Origin: Marinobacterium stanieri
GTDB taxonomy: Bacteria; Pseudomonadota; Gammaproteobacteria; Pseudomonadales; Balneatricaceae
NCBI RefSeq assembly: GCF_900155945.1
Contig: NZ_FTMN01000002.1
Coordinates: forward strand, 434,001-498,000
DNA length: 64,000 bases
Direction: 5' to 3'
Shown here in pieces: positions 1-8,380 of the stretch (its first letter is position 1; the number at the start of each line of letters is the position of its first letter). The notes under the pieces were generated by a model that worked only from the letters and a program-made list of their open reading frames with translations, searched no databases and was not told where the DNA came from. The position numbers were made by a program, and so were the translations under genes.

Positions 1-1091
1 ATATTGGCTGGCTGCTGTTGATGCGTCTGCTTCAGGGGATCGCCGGCGCGATGATCTTTGGCACCGGCATGGCGATCGTATCTCAGGTGTTTGCTGAACA
101 TGGCCGCGGCATGGCGCTGGGGCTAACGTCGACGTCAGTTTATCTGGGCCTTACCTGCGGCCCGCCCATCGGTGGCTGGCTCACGGAGTGGTGGGACTGG
201 CACGCAGTGTTTCTGGCGCCTCTGCCGCTGGCCATCGTCTGTGCCCTGCTGGTGTGGATCAACGTACGCGAGACCGAGCGTCAGAAAGATGAACGGCTGG
301 ACTGGATTGGCAGCCTGCTGTTTATCGCTGCCTCCAGCCTCTTTTTTGTTGGCCTGTCAGAGCTGCCGGACTGGAAAGGCGGGCTGCTGGGCGTCATCGG
401 GCTGGCGTTGCTGGGCCTGTTCATCTACCAGCAGGAGCACTCTCCCTATCCGCTGATCCGGCTGCGTCGGATGGTAAAGAACCTGGTGTTCTTCCGTTCC
501 ATTCAAGCCAGTTTCCTGATGTATGCCGCCAACTATCCGCTGCAGTTTCTGCTCAGCCTCTATCTGCAATATATCCGTGAACTGTCTCCGGCCGAGGCGG
601 GACAGCTGATGCTGCTGCAGGCGATGATGATGGCGCTGCTGGCACCTGTCGCAGGCCGTCTGTCCGACCGCATGGAACCGCGTATACCGGCGACTCTGGG
701 CTGTATCCTGTTCGGTACCGGCTTTATGATTCTGGCGCTGCTGGATCAGGACAGTGGCCTTGGCCAGGTGATGTTGGCACTGCTGGTCATGGGCACCGGC
801 TTCGGGCTGTTCTCTTCGCCCAACAACAATGGCGCCTTGAGTGTGGTGCCGACCGAGCGCCTGAGCATCGCCTCTTCCCTGCTCAACATCTCCCGTACGC
901 TGGGCAACATGCTGGGCATGGCAGTGGTGGTCTTCCTGTTCAACATGTTTATCGGCAATGCCCAGCTGACATCCGATCAGTTCCCGGCCTTGATGAATCT
1001 GCTGGAATTCGCGTTCTGGATCTGCTGCGGCTACTGCCTGCTGGCCGCCTGGCGCTCCTGGTCGCGAGGCACCGTGCATCAGCAAGGCTGA
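1..1091 (+). CDS. MFS efflux transporter, N-terminus cut by window edge
   Basis: C-terminal part of a major facilitator superfamily permease. The reading frame is open from base 3 (IGWLLLMRLLQG...), so the true start lies outside the window and the TTG/ATG near 18-21 are internal codons. The segment RLLQGIAGAMIFGTGMAIVSQVF and the following GPPIGGWLTE resemble MFS motifs around helices 4-5 of drug:H+ antiporters of the DHA family. About ten hydrophobic segments follow, with a short charged loop (RETERQKDERLD) and the cytoplasmic motif AGRLSDRME typical of the second half. The role is probably proton-driven export of a small molecule. The substrate cannot be read from sequence. It ends convergent with the aldehyde dehydrogenase at 1176. 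Confidence 0.8.
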   Translation, partial: IGWLLLMRLLQGIAGAMIFGTGMAIVSQVFAEHGRGMALGLTSTSVYLGLTCGPPIGGWLTEWWDWHAVFLAPLPLAIVCALLVWINVRETERQKDERLDWIGSLLFIAASSLFFVGLSELPDWKGGLLGVIGLALLGLFIYQQEHSPYPLIRLRRMVKNLVFFRSIQASFLMYAANYPLQFLLSLYLQYIRELSPAEAGQLMLLQAMMMALLAPVAGRLSDRMEPRIPATLGCILFGTGFMILALLDQDSGLGQVMLALLVMGTGFGLFSSPNNNGALSVVPTERLSIASSLLNISRTLGNMLGMAVVVFLFNMFIGNAQLTSDQFPALMNLLEFAFWICCGYCLLAAWRSWSRGTVHQQG

Positions 1092-1102
1092 TTTTCAGGC
1101 AT

Positions 1103-1129
1103 AAAAAAGCCGGGGTACAAGACCCCGGC
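1103..1129 (-). terminator. Rho-independent terminator of the porin/aldehyde dehydrogenase operon
   Basis: Perfect 8-bp stem GCCGGGGT (1109-1116) / ACCCCGGC (1122-1129) with a 5-base loop. Six A residues at 1103-1108 become a T-run when read on the minus strand, so it terminates transcription leaving the dehydrogenase gene. It lies between two convergent genes and may also slow transcription from the MFS side. Confidence 0.85.
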
Positions 1130-1175
1130 AAGCACTTCGTAGCAACAATCACAGAAGTGAGATGATGAAAAAGCC

Positions 1176-2591
1176 TTAGCCGCGGCTGATGCTCAACAGC
1201 TGTGGCTGGGTGTACTCGAGCAAGCCTTCCTCGCCAAACTCGATACCCACGCCGGACATCTTGCTGCCACCGAAGGGGCAGTGGGGCAAGACTTCAGCGT
1301 GGTTGTTGATCCAGGCAGTGCCTGACTCAAGGCGTGTCGCAACTGCACGCGCCTGTTCAATGTCATCGCCCCAGACGGAACCGCCCAGGCCGTTGACGTT
1401 ATCGTTGGCCATGGCCAGTGCTTCTTCCACGGTGCTGTAAGCAATGATCGGCAGGGCAGGACCAAACTGCTCTTCGTCGACCAGGCGCACGCCATTGCTG
1501 ACGCCAGCCACAATTGTCGGCGGGTAGAAGAAACCGTTACCCTGCTGAGCTTCGCCACCGCAGAGAACACGACCACCCTGTGCACGGGCGTCGTCAACCA
1601 GCTCGGCAACCAGATCCAGCTGGGCCTTGTTCTGAACCGGACCGAAGGTAACACCCTCTTCCAGACCGGAACCGACCACCTGCTCTGAAGCCAGTTCAAC
1701 CAGCTTGGCGCACATTTCGTCGTACTGATCTTCGTGTACGTACAGACGCTTGAGCGCGGCACAGGTCTGACCCATATTCAGGAACGCCGTCTGGAAGATG
1801 CCTTGGGCAATCTTGTCCAGATCGGTACCCGGCAGCACGATAGAGGCATCGTTACCACCCAGCTCCAGGGTCAGGCGCTTCAGGTTGTCGGCAGACTTGC
1901 GCATGATGTCCTGACCGGTCGGAGTAGAACCGGTGAAGACGATCTTGTTGATGTCCTGGTGAGATGTCATGGCACGACCGATGCCGCCTTCACCTGTGAC
2001 AATGTTGATCACGCCAGCCGGCACAACCTGGTTGATCAGCTCGACCAGTTTCAGCGTGCTGAACGGCGTCAGGGAGGACGGCTTGGACACTACGGTATTA
2101 CCGGTACGGATCGCCGGCATGATGTGCCATACCGCAATCATCAGCGGCCAGTTCCACGGCGTGATTGAGCCTACAACACCCAGCGGCTTGTGGTGCAGCT
2201 CGGCCAGGCGTGTTTCGCTGTCTTCGATAACCTTGACCGGCACATCAAGGTCAGCGGTGTAACGGGTCCAGCCTGCAGCGGCACCAACTTCCATCTGTGC
2301 AAGCGCCAGCGGCTTGCCCTGCTCCAGTGTTACCACACGGGCCAGTTCGTCAGCGTTGGCATCGATCAGGTCCGCGATACGGTGCAGCATCGCCTTGAGC
2401 TCGGCATCCGGCGTGTGCTGGAAGGTTTTGAAAGCCGCCTGTGCGGCAGCCACGGCCTCGTCCACCTGCTCCGGTGTAGCGGCCGGACACTGGGCAAAGG
2501 CTTCACCGGTGGCCGGGTTGTTCACCGGGAACGGCTCACGTCCGCCCTCAACCGGCTGGCCATTGATAAAGATTGTCGATACCGTCTGCAT
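1176..2591 (-). CDS. NAD(P)-dependent aldehyde dehydrogenase
   Basis: 471-residue ALDH-superfamily enzyme oxidising an aldehyde to the carboxylic acid in the cytoplasm. Visible motifs: PWNWPL and the PSSLTPFS segment of the cofactor site, FTGSTPTG, the general-base glutamate in LTLELGGND, the catalytic cysteine in GQTCAALKRLYVH, and the C-terminal FGGSKMSG. It lies directly downstream of the porin gene on the same strand, with about 70 bases between, and a strong terminator follows, so the two probably form an operon. In this amine-oxidation neighbourhood it most likely handles an aldehyde from amine dehydrogenase action. The exact aldehyde is inference. Start ATG at 2591, preceded by an AAGGAAT-like ribosome site. 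Confidence 0.88.
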   Translation of the reverse strand: MQTVSTIFINGQPVEGGREPFPVNNPATGEAFAQCPAATPEQVDEAVAAAQAAFKTFQHTPDAELKAMLHRIADLIDANADELARVVTLEQGKPLALAQMEVGAAAGWTRYTADLDVPVKVIEDSETRLAELHHKPLGVVGSITPWNWPLMIAVWHIMPAIRTGNTVVSKPSSLTPFSTLKLVELINQVVPAGVINIVTGEGGIGRAMTSHQDINKIVFTGSTPTGQDIMRKSADNLKRLTLELGGNDASIVLPGTDLDKIAQGIFQTAFLNMGQTCAALKRLYVHEDQYDEMCAKLVELASEQVVGSGLEEGVTFGPVQNKAQLDLVAELVDDARAQGGRVLCGGEAQQGNGFFYPPTIVAGVSNGVRLVDEEQFGPALPIIAYSTVEEALAMANDNVNGLGGSVWGDDIEQARAVATRLESGTAWINNHAEVLPHCPFGGSKMSGVGIEFGEEGLLEYTQPQLLSISRG

Positions 2592-2663
2592 GAGAAATTC
2601 CTTAGGTTGCGAAAAGCACCCGGCCCGACTCGGACAGGGTGCCTTGGGTTACATCGGGTTTGA

Positions 2664-3992
2664 TCAGAACGGAACGATCGCGATGACCTGTCCGTAGACA
2701 TTGGTGTCGTCGCCACCAATCTGAGTTCCGTTGCTGCTATCTGGAGTATAGAAGCCAACCAGCGGGCTGATGATCAGGTTCGGGGTGACCACCCATTCCG
2801 CGTACAGGTCGATTTCCTGACCGTCCATGGCACCGCCAGCAGTGTCGCTGAAGTCAAAGAACAGCGCGCCCAGGCTCAGCATTTCGGTCGGTGAGGCTTT
2901 TACGCCCACGTGATGAACATCGGTACCGGAGTTGAACGGGCCGGCATAGTTGGCCGCCACTTCACCCTGGAACCAGGTGCCGTAGCCACGGTTGAAACCG
3001 AAGAACAGCGGGTCGAAGCCTTCGTCGAAGGAGGCGTAACGGTAGTTCACGCTCGGTGACCAGGCTACGTCAGCGAAGGTCCAGCCGGCTTCCATGTACC
3101 AGGCATCGGCATCCGGTGCAGAGTTGTCGCCCTGATCCTGAGTGACGAACTCACCGGACAGGAACAGGTTTTCAACGCCGGCATTGCCCTGGTAACGCAG
3201 GCTCAGGGTCTGCTGACCGTCACGGTTGGTGTAGCCGTAGTCTTCGTTGACATCCAGACCTTCAATGAAGGCGGCACCGAAAGTACCTTCCGGAGTGACA
3301 TATTCGGCGTTGATACCGGCCAGCTCGGTTTCAGCCTGGGCACGGTTGTCCGATTCCAGCCAGAACAGGTCGGCACGCAGCCCTTCGGCACCACCGACAC
3401 GTACAACTGCGGTACGATCAAAGGCTTTACGCGCGGCCAGCCAGTAGGCGCCACCGCGGTTCATGTTGGTGCCGGCCAGCTTATCGATGGCATCACCGAA
3501 GTTGAGGGCGTCACCGTTGATCAGGAAACCGTCGCCAATGGAAAAGTTCTGACGACCGAAAGAGATGTCCAGACCGTCCTGACCCAGCGCCGGGATCAGG
3601 CTGCCGGAACGCCAGCCCAGGTAGGCGTCTTCCAGGTCGGTTTCAGATTCGTCACCGGAGGTGAAACCACCGGCATCACCGTCGCCCCAAGTAGCGGAGC
3701 TGACCAGGTTCAGGCCACCGTAAACGCTGGCACCGGATTGGTAAGCGTGGCTGCCGGACAGACCGTACTTGATGTAGCCTTCGCGCCAGTCGGAACCACC
3801 GGCTTCGCTTTTGGCACCCAGGTTGTAGTTTTCTTCACTGGTGAATACACCGAATACCGCTTCGATATCCAGGTTCAGCTCGGAGCCGTTCTCACTGTAA
3901 AGGTTGTAGGCGGAAGCCGGTGCCGACAAAGCTGCAGCAACCGCTGCCGTCAGCAAATAGCCGGAAGTACGACGAAAGATCTGATTTTTCAT
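2664..3992 (-). CDS. Outer-membrane beta-barrel porin-like protein
   Basis: About 442 residues. The start is placed at the second ATG (3992): the GAGGA ribosome site touches the ATG at 4001 but sits about 8 bases from this one. A signal peptide with a hydrophobic alanine-rich core ends at PASA before YNLYSENG. The mature chain is rich in aromatic, glycine and acidic residues in alternating strand patterns, and ends in QVIAIVPF with a terminal phenylalanine, the usual outer-membrane assembly signature. It probably forms a channel for uptake of an amine, alcohol or acid. The exact porin family was not recognised. It leads an operon with the aldehyde dehydrogenase at 1176, and its upstream region shares a phased repeat with qhpA copy 2. 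Confidence 0.75.
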   Translation of the reverse strand: MKNQIFRRTSGYLLTAAVAAALSAPASAYNLYSENGSELNLDIEAVFGVFTSEENYNLGAKSEAGGSDWREGYIKYGLSGSHAYQSGASVYGGLNLVSSATWGDGDAGGFTSGDESETDLEDAYLGWRSGSLIPALGQDGLDISFGRQNFSIGDGFLINGDALNFGDAIDKLAGTNMNRGGAYWLAARKAFDRTAVVRVGGAEGLRADLFWLESDNRAQAETELAGINAEYVTPEGTFGAAFIEGLDVNEDYGYTNRDGQQTLSLRYQGNAGVENLFLSGEFVTQDQGDNSAPDADAWYMEAGWTFADVAWSPSVNYRYASFDEGFDPLFFGFNRGYGTWFQGEVAANYAGPFNSGTDVHHVGVKASPTEMLSLGALFFDFSDTAGGAMDGQEIDLYAEWVVTPNLIISPLVGFYTPDSSNGTQIGGDDTNVYGQVIAIVPF

Positions 3993-4063
3993 TGGCGTCA
4001 TTCCTCGGGTGCCGGACCGGCATCATCCATGCCGATCAGGTCAAATGTATATTATTGTAGACG

Positions 4064-4069
4064 CACTAA
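4064..4069 (-). promoter_or_regulatory. Candidate -10 box of the porin operon
   Basis: TACAAT on the minus strand, with no recognisable -35 hexamer 17 bases upstream, as expected of an activator-dependent promoter. Its upstream edge is 36 bases from the first repeat of the array at 4105. The candidate -10 in front of qhpA copy 2 has the same spacing. Confidence 0.4.
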
Positions 4070-4104
4070 GACTAGAGGCTGCCTGTAAACCAGATACGTG
4101 TTTG

Positions 4105-4141
4105 TTGTGAGAACTTGTGGCGATTTGTAACAGCTTGTAAC
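4105..4141 (-). promoter_or_regulatory. Four 10-bp-phased TTGT direct repeats upstream of the porin
   Basis: On the plus strand TTGT begins at 4105, 4115, 4125 and 4135, exactly ten bases apart. The first two continue as TTGTG and the last two as TTGTAAC. Direct repeats on one helical turn are the usual binding layout of OmpR/PhoB-family response regulators. The same arrangement and order occur before qhpA copy 2 (37390), next to an OmpR-family regulator gene. The array sits between the porin gene and the 3' end of the sigma-54 regulator gene. Confidence 0.65.
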
Positions 4142-4145
4142 GCCA

Positions 4146-6107
4146 TCACATCCCCAGCGCTTTCAGCCTCCGGTACAGGGTTGCGCGACTGATCCCCAGT
4201 GCCGTGGCTGCAGCCGTAACATTGCCGTCATGCTGTTCCAGAGCACGCCGGATCATCATTTCTTCGCTGGCCTGAAGGGTGCCGGCTGTCGAAGCGGGCC
4301 CCTGCTCCAGCTCATCCAGAAAATCATCGCTCAGATGGCTTTCATCCAGCACCCGTTCGTCCGGTTCCATAAAGGCCAAGGCCACTTTCAGGACCATCTC
4401 CAGCTGACGAACATTCCCGGGCCAACGATAAGCCTCCAGGCGGGTTAAAAGCCCTGCTTCAATTTCAATGTCGGGACGCTCCAGCTGCTGCAGCAATCGT
4501 GCACATAGCGTGTCAAAACTGCTTCGCTCACGCAGTGCCGGCAGTTTGACGCCCACGCCATTGAGTCGGTAATAGAGGTCCTCACGGAACTCGCCCTCGG
4601 CGACCATCTGCTTGAGATCACGATGAGTTGCACCAATCAGGGCAATATCCAGAGCCACCTCTTCGCCGCCCCCCAGTGGCGCTACCTTGCGCTCCTGCAA
4701 TACACGCAGCAAACGTGCCTGCAGTGATAACGGCATGTCACCGATCTCATCCAGGAACAGCACACCACCGTTCGCCTGCTGGAAACGCCCCTGCATGCCA
4801 CCCTTGCGTGAACCGGTAAAAGCGCCTTCGCGATAACCAAAGAGTTCGGACTCAATAAGCCCTTCCGGAATGGCGGCACAGTTTACCGCGACAAATGGTT
4901 GGCCGCTCCGGTTACCCGCCTGATGCAATGCCCTGGCAGCTACCTCCTTGCCGCTGCCGGTTTCACCGTTCAATAGCACGGGGACATCATTGTCCAAGGC
5001 CTTCACCGCCATTTTCATGGCACGGGTCAAACGCGGTTCACCCTCGGCAAAATCCAGTACAGCCTGGTCCCGTGTCGGTTTGACTCTGGGCTCGATATCA
5101 CGGCTGACCGGCGTCAACGCAGCCAGCCGATTCGGGAACTGCAGAAGCTCACAGAAGAGTTCGCCCGCACGTGTCTGAACTGATGCGATCCGTTGCCGCA
5201 TGCAGTTATTCATCAACACGCCCATTTTCTCACCCACCAGCTCTTCCAGCTGACGCCCGACCAGTTGATCTCGCCCACGGCCCAGCAACTGGCAACCCTG
5301 TTCGTTTATTGCCAGCAGAGCGCCGCATTCATCCAGCGCCACCAGGCCTTGCCAGGCGGAGCGCAGATACTGATGTCGTGTGTGAAATGCCAGCACAATG
5401 CGATGCTGATACTGACTGGTAAACAGGCGGGATTCGATATTGCGTGCAGCCAGCTGGATAACGCCCAGACTGTCTTTGGGCTGATCATTACGGCCTACCC
5501 GTGTCAGGTCGAGCACACCGGTCACCTGACCATCGGCATCGATAATGGGGGCAGAGGTGCAGGAAAAATGCGCTACCGTATCGAGAAAATGCTCTTCTTC
5601 GTTAATCAATACCGGTCGGCGCTCGATCAGAGCGGTACCGACAGCATTGGTGCCACGGTTGGCTTCACTCCAGGACACACCCTGACGCAACGCCAGCTGG
5701 CGTGACGGTGTAACAATCTGGTCACTGCCTTCCAACGCCAGGATACGGGCGTCCGCATTGGCCAGTATGATCAGGCCCTGGTCACCAAATTGGTGCGTCA
5801 GCTGCTCAATTTCGGGCAGCGCAGAATGCAGCAACGGCTGATGCTGTTCCTTGAAAGCCAACAGATCACTGACTTCGTCAATCTGTTCGGGGTCAGTGGA
5901 AGCGTTATCGAGCCCGGCTTCCAGACTACGACGCCAGGAGGCTTCGATTTCATCACGCAGGAAGCCGCGTGGTAACTGTCCATCGGTGTGCAAGCGCTCA
6001 CGAGCAACACGCGCAGAGAGCACAGGGTCGCTTATAAGATCCTGGCGTAAACGAGGAGCCATACATCCGGCCTCTTTATTGTTATTGTCCGGGTTGACAT
6101 GAATCAT
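4146..6107 (-). CDS. AcoR-type sigma-54-dependent transcriptional activator (GAF-AAA-Fis)
   Basis: About 653 residues when started at the ATG at 6107, which has a GGGAGAG ribosome site. The frame is open to 6266 but that extension does not look conserved, and an ATG at 6065 is also possible. Domains in order: an N-terminal GAF sensor region (ANRGTNAVGTAL, SAPIIDADGQVTGVLDLT), a PAS-like stretch, a sigma-54 AAA+ domain with Walker A GETGSGKE, the sigma-54 contact loop as GAFTGS rather than GAFTGA, Walker B LFLDEIGDM, the R-finger region, and a C-terminal Fis helix-turn-helix (VTAAATALGISRATLYRR). AcoR-like proteins activate catabolic operons in response to small ligands. It is the natural candidate to act on the two -24/-12 promoters and four palindromes at 11567-11884. 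Confidence 0.88.
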   Translation of the reverse strand: MIHVNPDNNNKEAGCMAPRLRQDLISDPVLSARVARERLHTDGQLPRGFLRDEIEASWRRSLEAGLDNASTDPEQIDEVSDLLAFKEQHQPLLHSALPEIEQLTHQFGDQGLIILANADARILALEGSDQIVTPSRQLALRQGVSWSEANRGTNAVGTALIERRPVLINEEEHFLDTVAHFSCTSAPIIDADGQVTGVLDLTRVGRNDQPKDSLGVIQLAARNIESRLFTSQYQHRIVLAFHTRHQYLRSAWQGLVALDECGALLAINEQGCQLLGRGRDQLVGRQLEELVGEKMGVLMNNCMRQRIASVQTRAGELFCELLQFPNRLAALTPVSRDIEPRVKPTRDQAVLDFAEGEPRLTRAMKMAVKALDNDVPVLLNGETGSGKEVAARALHQAGNRSGQPFVAVNCAAIPEGLIESELFGYREGAFTGSRKGGMQGRFQQANGGVLFLDEIGDMPLSLQARLLRVLQERKVAPLGGGEEVALDIALIGATHRDLKQMVAEGEFREDLYYRLNGVGVKLPALRERSSFDTLCARLLQQLERPDIEIEAGLLTRLEAYRWPGNVRQLEMVLKVALAFMEPDERVLDESHLSDDFLDELEQGPASTAGTLQASEEMMIRRALEQHDGNVTAAATALGISRATLYRRLKALGM

Positions 6108-6269
6108 AGGTGCTCTCCCTTGTATACGACAATGCCCGCTCAGGTGCAAATAGAGGGAAGACAGCAAAATTTGCGCCAGTGGTTGCCAACACAGGTGTGC
6201 GCCAGAGCTGAACCACCGGCAAACACTGGAGTCGAACAACATTATGAACCTTATCAGTGAGGACACGTC

Positions 6270-6791
6270 ATGCGTATCGCCGGCCTGATAGCCATTTCTC
6301 TCATTCTGGGCGGCTGTGCCTCCCTGCCCGATGACCTGACCTCACCTGAAGGCCAGGCCCTGTTGCCCTTTGCTGATTCCAGGACGGTAGCGGCATCCCA
6401 GCAAAAAGCACGCTGGGGCGGTGAAATTGTCGCGGTGCGTAACCTGGCTCAGGGCAGTCAGGTGGAAGTGGTGCAGTTTGTCCTCAGCAGCAACGGCTAC
6501 CCGGTTAAAAGTGACAACAGTGGCGGGCGTTTTCGGATCGAGACCTCGGCTTTTATAGATCCGGCGATTTACAAGGCAGGGCGGAAAGTCACCGCATTGG
6601 GGCAATTTGACCGTATCGAATCAGGCAAAATCGATGAACAGCCCTACAATTTTCCGATTCTTAAAACGGAATCGGTGCACCTTTGGCCGGAAGTAAAAGA
6701 GCCCCCTGCTGCCTGTGATTGCGACCCGTTCTGGGGCAACAGCCTGATGCATCGTCCGATTATTGTGGTGCCGGCCAAGCAGCCGAGATAA
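6270..6791 (+). CDS. Slp-family outer-membrane lipoprotein
   Basis: 173 residues with a lipoprotein signal peptide ending in LGGC (lipobox, cysteine about 16). The mature part carries the Slp pattern: GGEIVAVRNLAQGSQVEVVQF, then GGRFRIE, FIDPAIYKAGRKVTALGQ and a C-terminal YNFPIL...HLWPE block. E. coli Slp is a starvation-inducible outer-membrane lipoprotein of unclear function. The ATG at 6270 follows AGGA at a good distance. It is transcribed divergently from the sigma-54 activator and converges on the qhp copy 1 operon. No functional link to amine oxidation is evident. Confidence 0.75.
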   Translation: MRIAGLIAISLILGGCASLPDDLTSPEGQALLPFADSRTVAASQQKARWGGEIVAVRNLAQGSQVEVVQFVLSSNGYPVKSDNSGGRFRIETSAFIDPAIYKAGRKVTALGQFDRIESGKIDEQPYNFPILKTESVHLWPEVKEPPAACDCDPFWGNSLMHRPIIVVPAKQPR

Positions 6792-6823
6792 GTCGTTTGC
6801 TTCGCTGAGGGCTGAGGGCCGAG

Positions 6824-6854
6824 AAAAAAAGAGCCCGGACGCGAGGGTCCGGGC
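6824..6854 (-). terminator. Terminator of qhp operon copy 1
   Basis: Stem GCCCGGAC (6833-6840) / GTCCGGGC (6847-6854), loop of six. Seven A residues at 6824-6830 give the T-run on the minus strand. It closes the copy 1 operon right after qhpB and shows that no maturation genes follow there. Confidence 0.85.
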
Positions 6855-6909
6855 AAGCCTGTCGGTTCATGAGTGCAGACAGGGAGAGATTACAGGCGTG
6901 CTGGCAGGG

Positions 6910-8034
6910 TTAGCGCATAAACACCTGAGATGTTGAGATCGCCATGTCACCGCCCGGCAGCTGGATATTGCCCAGTTTTTCCATGCTGTCGGCATCATAG
7001 ATGGCCACATCGTTGAAGGTACCACCCAGGTAAACCTTGCTGCCGTCATGGTTCATGGCAATACAGTAGTAGGAGTGGTCCAGTTCTGCAGCGCCCACCA
7101 ATTCTTTCTTCTCAATGTCATACTTTGCCAGACGGTTCAGTACCCCGAACACCAGGTTCGGATCCTTGGGTGAACGCATACCGGAGAAGTAGATCTCGGT
7201 AATCGGACCGAAATCGGTGGTTTCGGTTTCACCGGTTTCCAGATTCACGTTCATGAAGCCGTAGATCCAGTCCGCCGTATTCAGATCGTAGCTTTCATCC
7301 TGAAATTTGGCGGTGGTGTACAGAATGGTGAAGTCCTTTGAGGGAGACTGGATCGGCCAGGCATTCAGCACATCAGGCGGGGCATACAGCGGGCGGTCCC
7401 AGTTGCGGCTGGGAATCGCCACATCCACCTCACCGGTGTTCACATCCACCTTGTAGATATCGGCACCGGCCATATACAAAGTGCCGTCATCCCCGGTCTG
7501 CATCACCGTAACCTGGCGTGGCGACGGGAAGGTACGAACCGGCTTGGCATCCAGCCCTGCACTGGTGTCATAGACCGCCAGACGCGCCGGCTGCACGCGG
7601 TAGTGGTCGCGGTACAGCATGGTCGGATTCTGCACCGCATAGATCTCGTCACCATCGGCACTGATGGCAAAGGAGAAGATCGATTTGGTACGTTCATTCT
7701 GCTGCAGTGACATGGAAGCATGGAAGGTCACTTCGCAGTTATCCAGGTTCACACCGTAGATATCCTCGTAGTGGTTGTTGAGGATATAGGCGGTTTTGCC
7801 ATCCGGTGCCATCTGCGTCACGCCGGGGCCAAATGCATCCGGCAGTTCGCAACTTTTGTAGAGAGTATCGGTTTGCAGGTCGATCACGTGCATGCTGTTG
7901 GGGTAGTTTGCCACCAGCATGTACTCATTGCCCTCTACCAGCGCCGGCCCCTGAGCCAGCACACTGGTGGAAATTGCCGAACCCAGCACCAGCGCGGCCG
8001 TCGGCATCAATGCGGTCAGTCGTTTCTTATCCAT
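6910..8034 (-). CDS. qhpB: Quinohemoprotein amine dehydrogenase beta subunit, copy 1
   Basis: 374 residues with an N-terminal signal peptide (MDKKRLTALMPTAALVLGSA..., cleavage probably after VLAQ or nearby). The chain has repeating blade motifs of a seven-bladed propeller, such as MHVIDLQTDTLY, GKTAYILNNHYEDIYGV, KVYLGGTFNDVAIYDADSMEKLGNIQLPGGD. In QHNDH the beta subunit is a periplasmic beta-propeller that clamps the small quinone-bearing gamma subunit against the di-heme alpha subunit. It is about half identical by eye to copy 2 (32720-33838), including the closing MEKLGNIQL/LDKIGSIQL segment. Last gene of the copy 1 operon, 18 bases after qhpC. Confidence 0.93.
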   Translation of the reverse strand: MDKKRLTALMPTAALVLGSAISTSVLAQGPALVEGNEYMLVANYPNSMHVIDLQTDTLYKSCELPDAFGPGVTQMAPDGKTAYILNNHYEDIYGVNLDNCEVTFHASMSLQQNERTKSIFSFAISADGDEIYAVQNPTMLYRDHYRVQPARLAVYDTSAGLDAKPVRTFPSPRQVTVMQTGDDGTLYMAGADIYKVDVNTGEVDVAIPSRNWDRPLYAPPDVLNAWPIQSPSKDFTILYTTAKFQDESYDLNTADWIYGFMNVNLETGETETTDFGPITEIYFSGMRSPKDPNLVFGVLNRLAKYDIEKKELVGAAELDHSYYCIAMNHDGSKVYLGGTFNDVAIYDADSMEKLGNIQLPGGDMAISTSQVFMR

Positions 8035-8052
8035 TATCAGATCACCTTCGGC

Positions 8053-8379
8053 TTAGTTCTTGTCTTTCGGGAACACGGTACCCAGGTTGCGCCAGTCCTC
8101 TTTCGAGTTCATCGCATCCTTGTTCCAGTCCGGATAGGTGTTCATCATGTCCGGCACCTGTGCCGGCCACCAGCAAGGGTCTGCACAGCCGTAAAGGTCA
8201 GCTTCCATCGGCTGGCACAGCGAGGTTACGCCGCCAAAGGCATCAATTTCCCAGCCCGGGTCGGTGGTGGCAGTACAGCCGGCCAGTGAGCTCATGGCCA
8301 CGACCTCTTCCACACTGTCGTCGGCCACGGCCTGGCTCAGCAACTGAGCCTTGTTATTGATCGCTTTGAGATGTTTCAT
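8053..8379 (-). CDS. qhpC: Quinohemoprotein amine dehydrogenase gamma subunit (CTQ precursor), copy 1
   Basis: 108 residues, started at the ATG at 8379 and not at an upstream in-frame ATG inside qhpD. The first 28 residues ([16 protein letters not shown]...EEVVA) match the length and position of the leader removed during maturation. In mature numbering (28-residue leader), all known crosslinking residues are present: Cys7/Glu16, Cys27/Asp33 and Cys41/Asp49 for the thioether bonds, and Cys37/Trp43 (GCADPCWW) for the cysteine tryptophylquinone. The subunit supplies the catalytic quinone that attacks the amine. It begins one base after the stop of qhpD, which makes its crosslinks. Confidence 0.95.
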   Translation of the reverse strand: MKHLKAINNKAQLLSQAVADDSVEEVVAMSSLAGCTATTDPGWEIDAFGGVTSLCQPMEADLYGCADPCWWPAQVPDMMNTYPDWNKDAMNSKEDWRNLGTVFPKDKN

Positions 8380-8380
8380 G

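Noticed and set aside
4078-4091. Possible -24/-12 promoter of the porin operon (GG and GC ten bases apart on the minus strand)
   Set aside because: Only the two doublets match (TGGTTTACAGGCAGC). The region instead carries the phased repeats and a TACAAT box, so a sigma-70, response-regulator-dependent promoter is preferred.
6108-6266. N-terminal extension of the sigma-54 activator by 53 residues
   Set aside because: The extension is cysteine- and serine-rich without family resemblance. The ATG at 6107 has a GGGAGAG site at proper distance.
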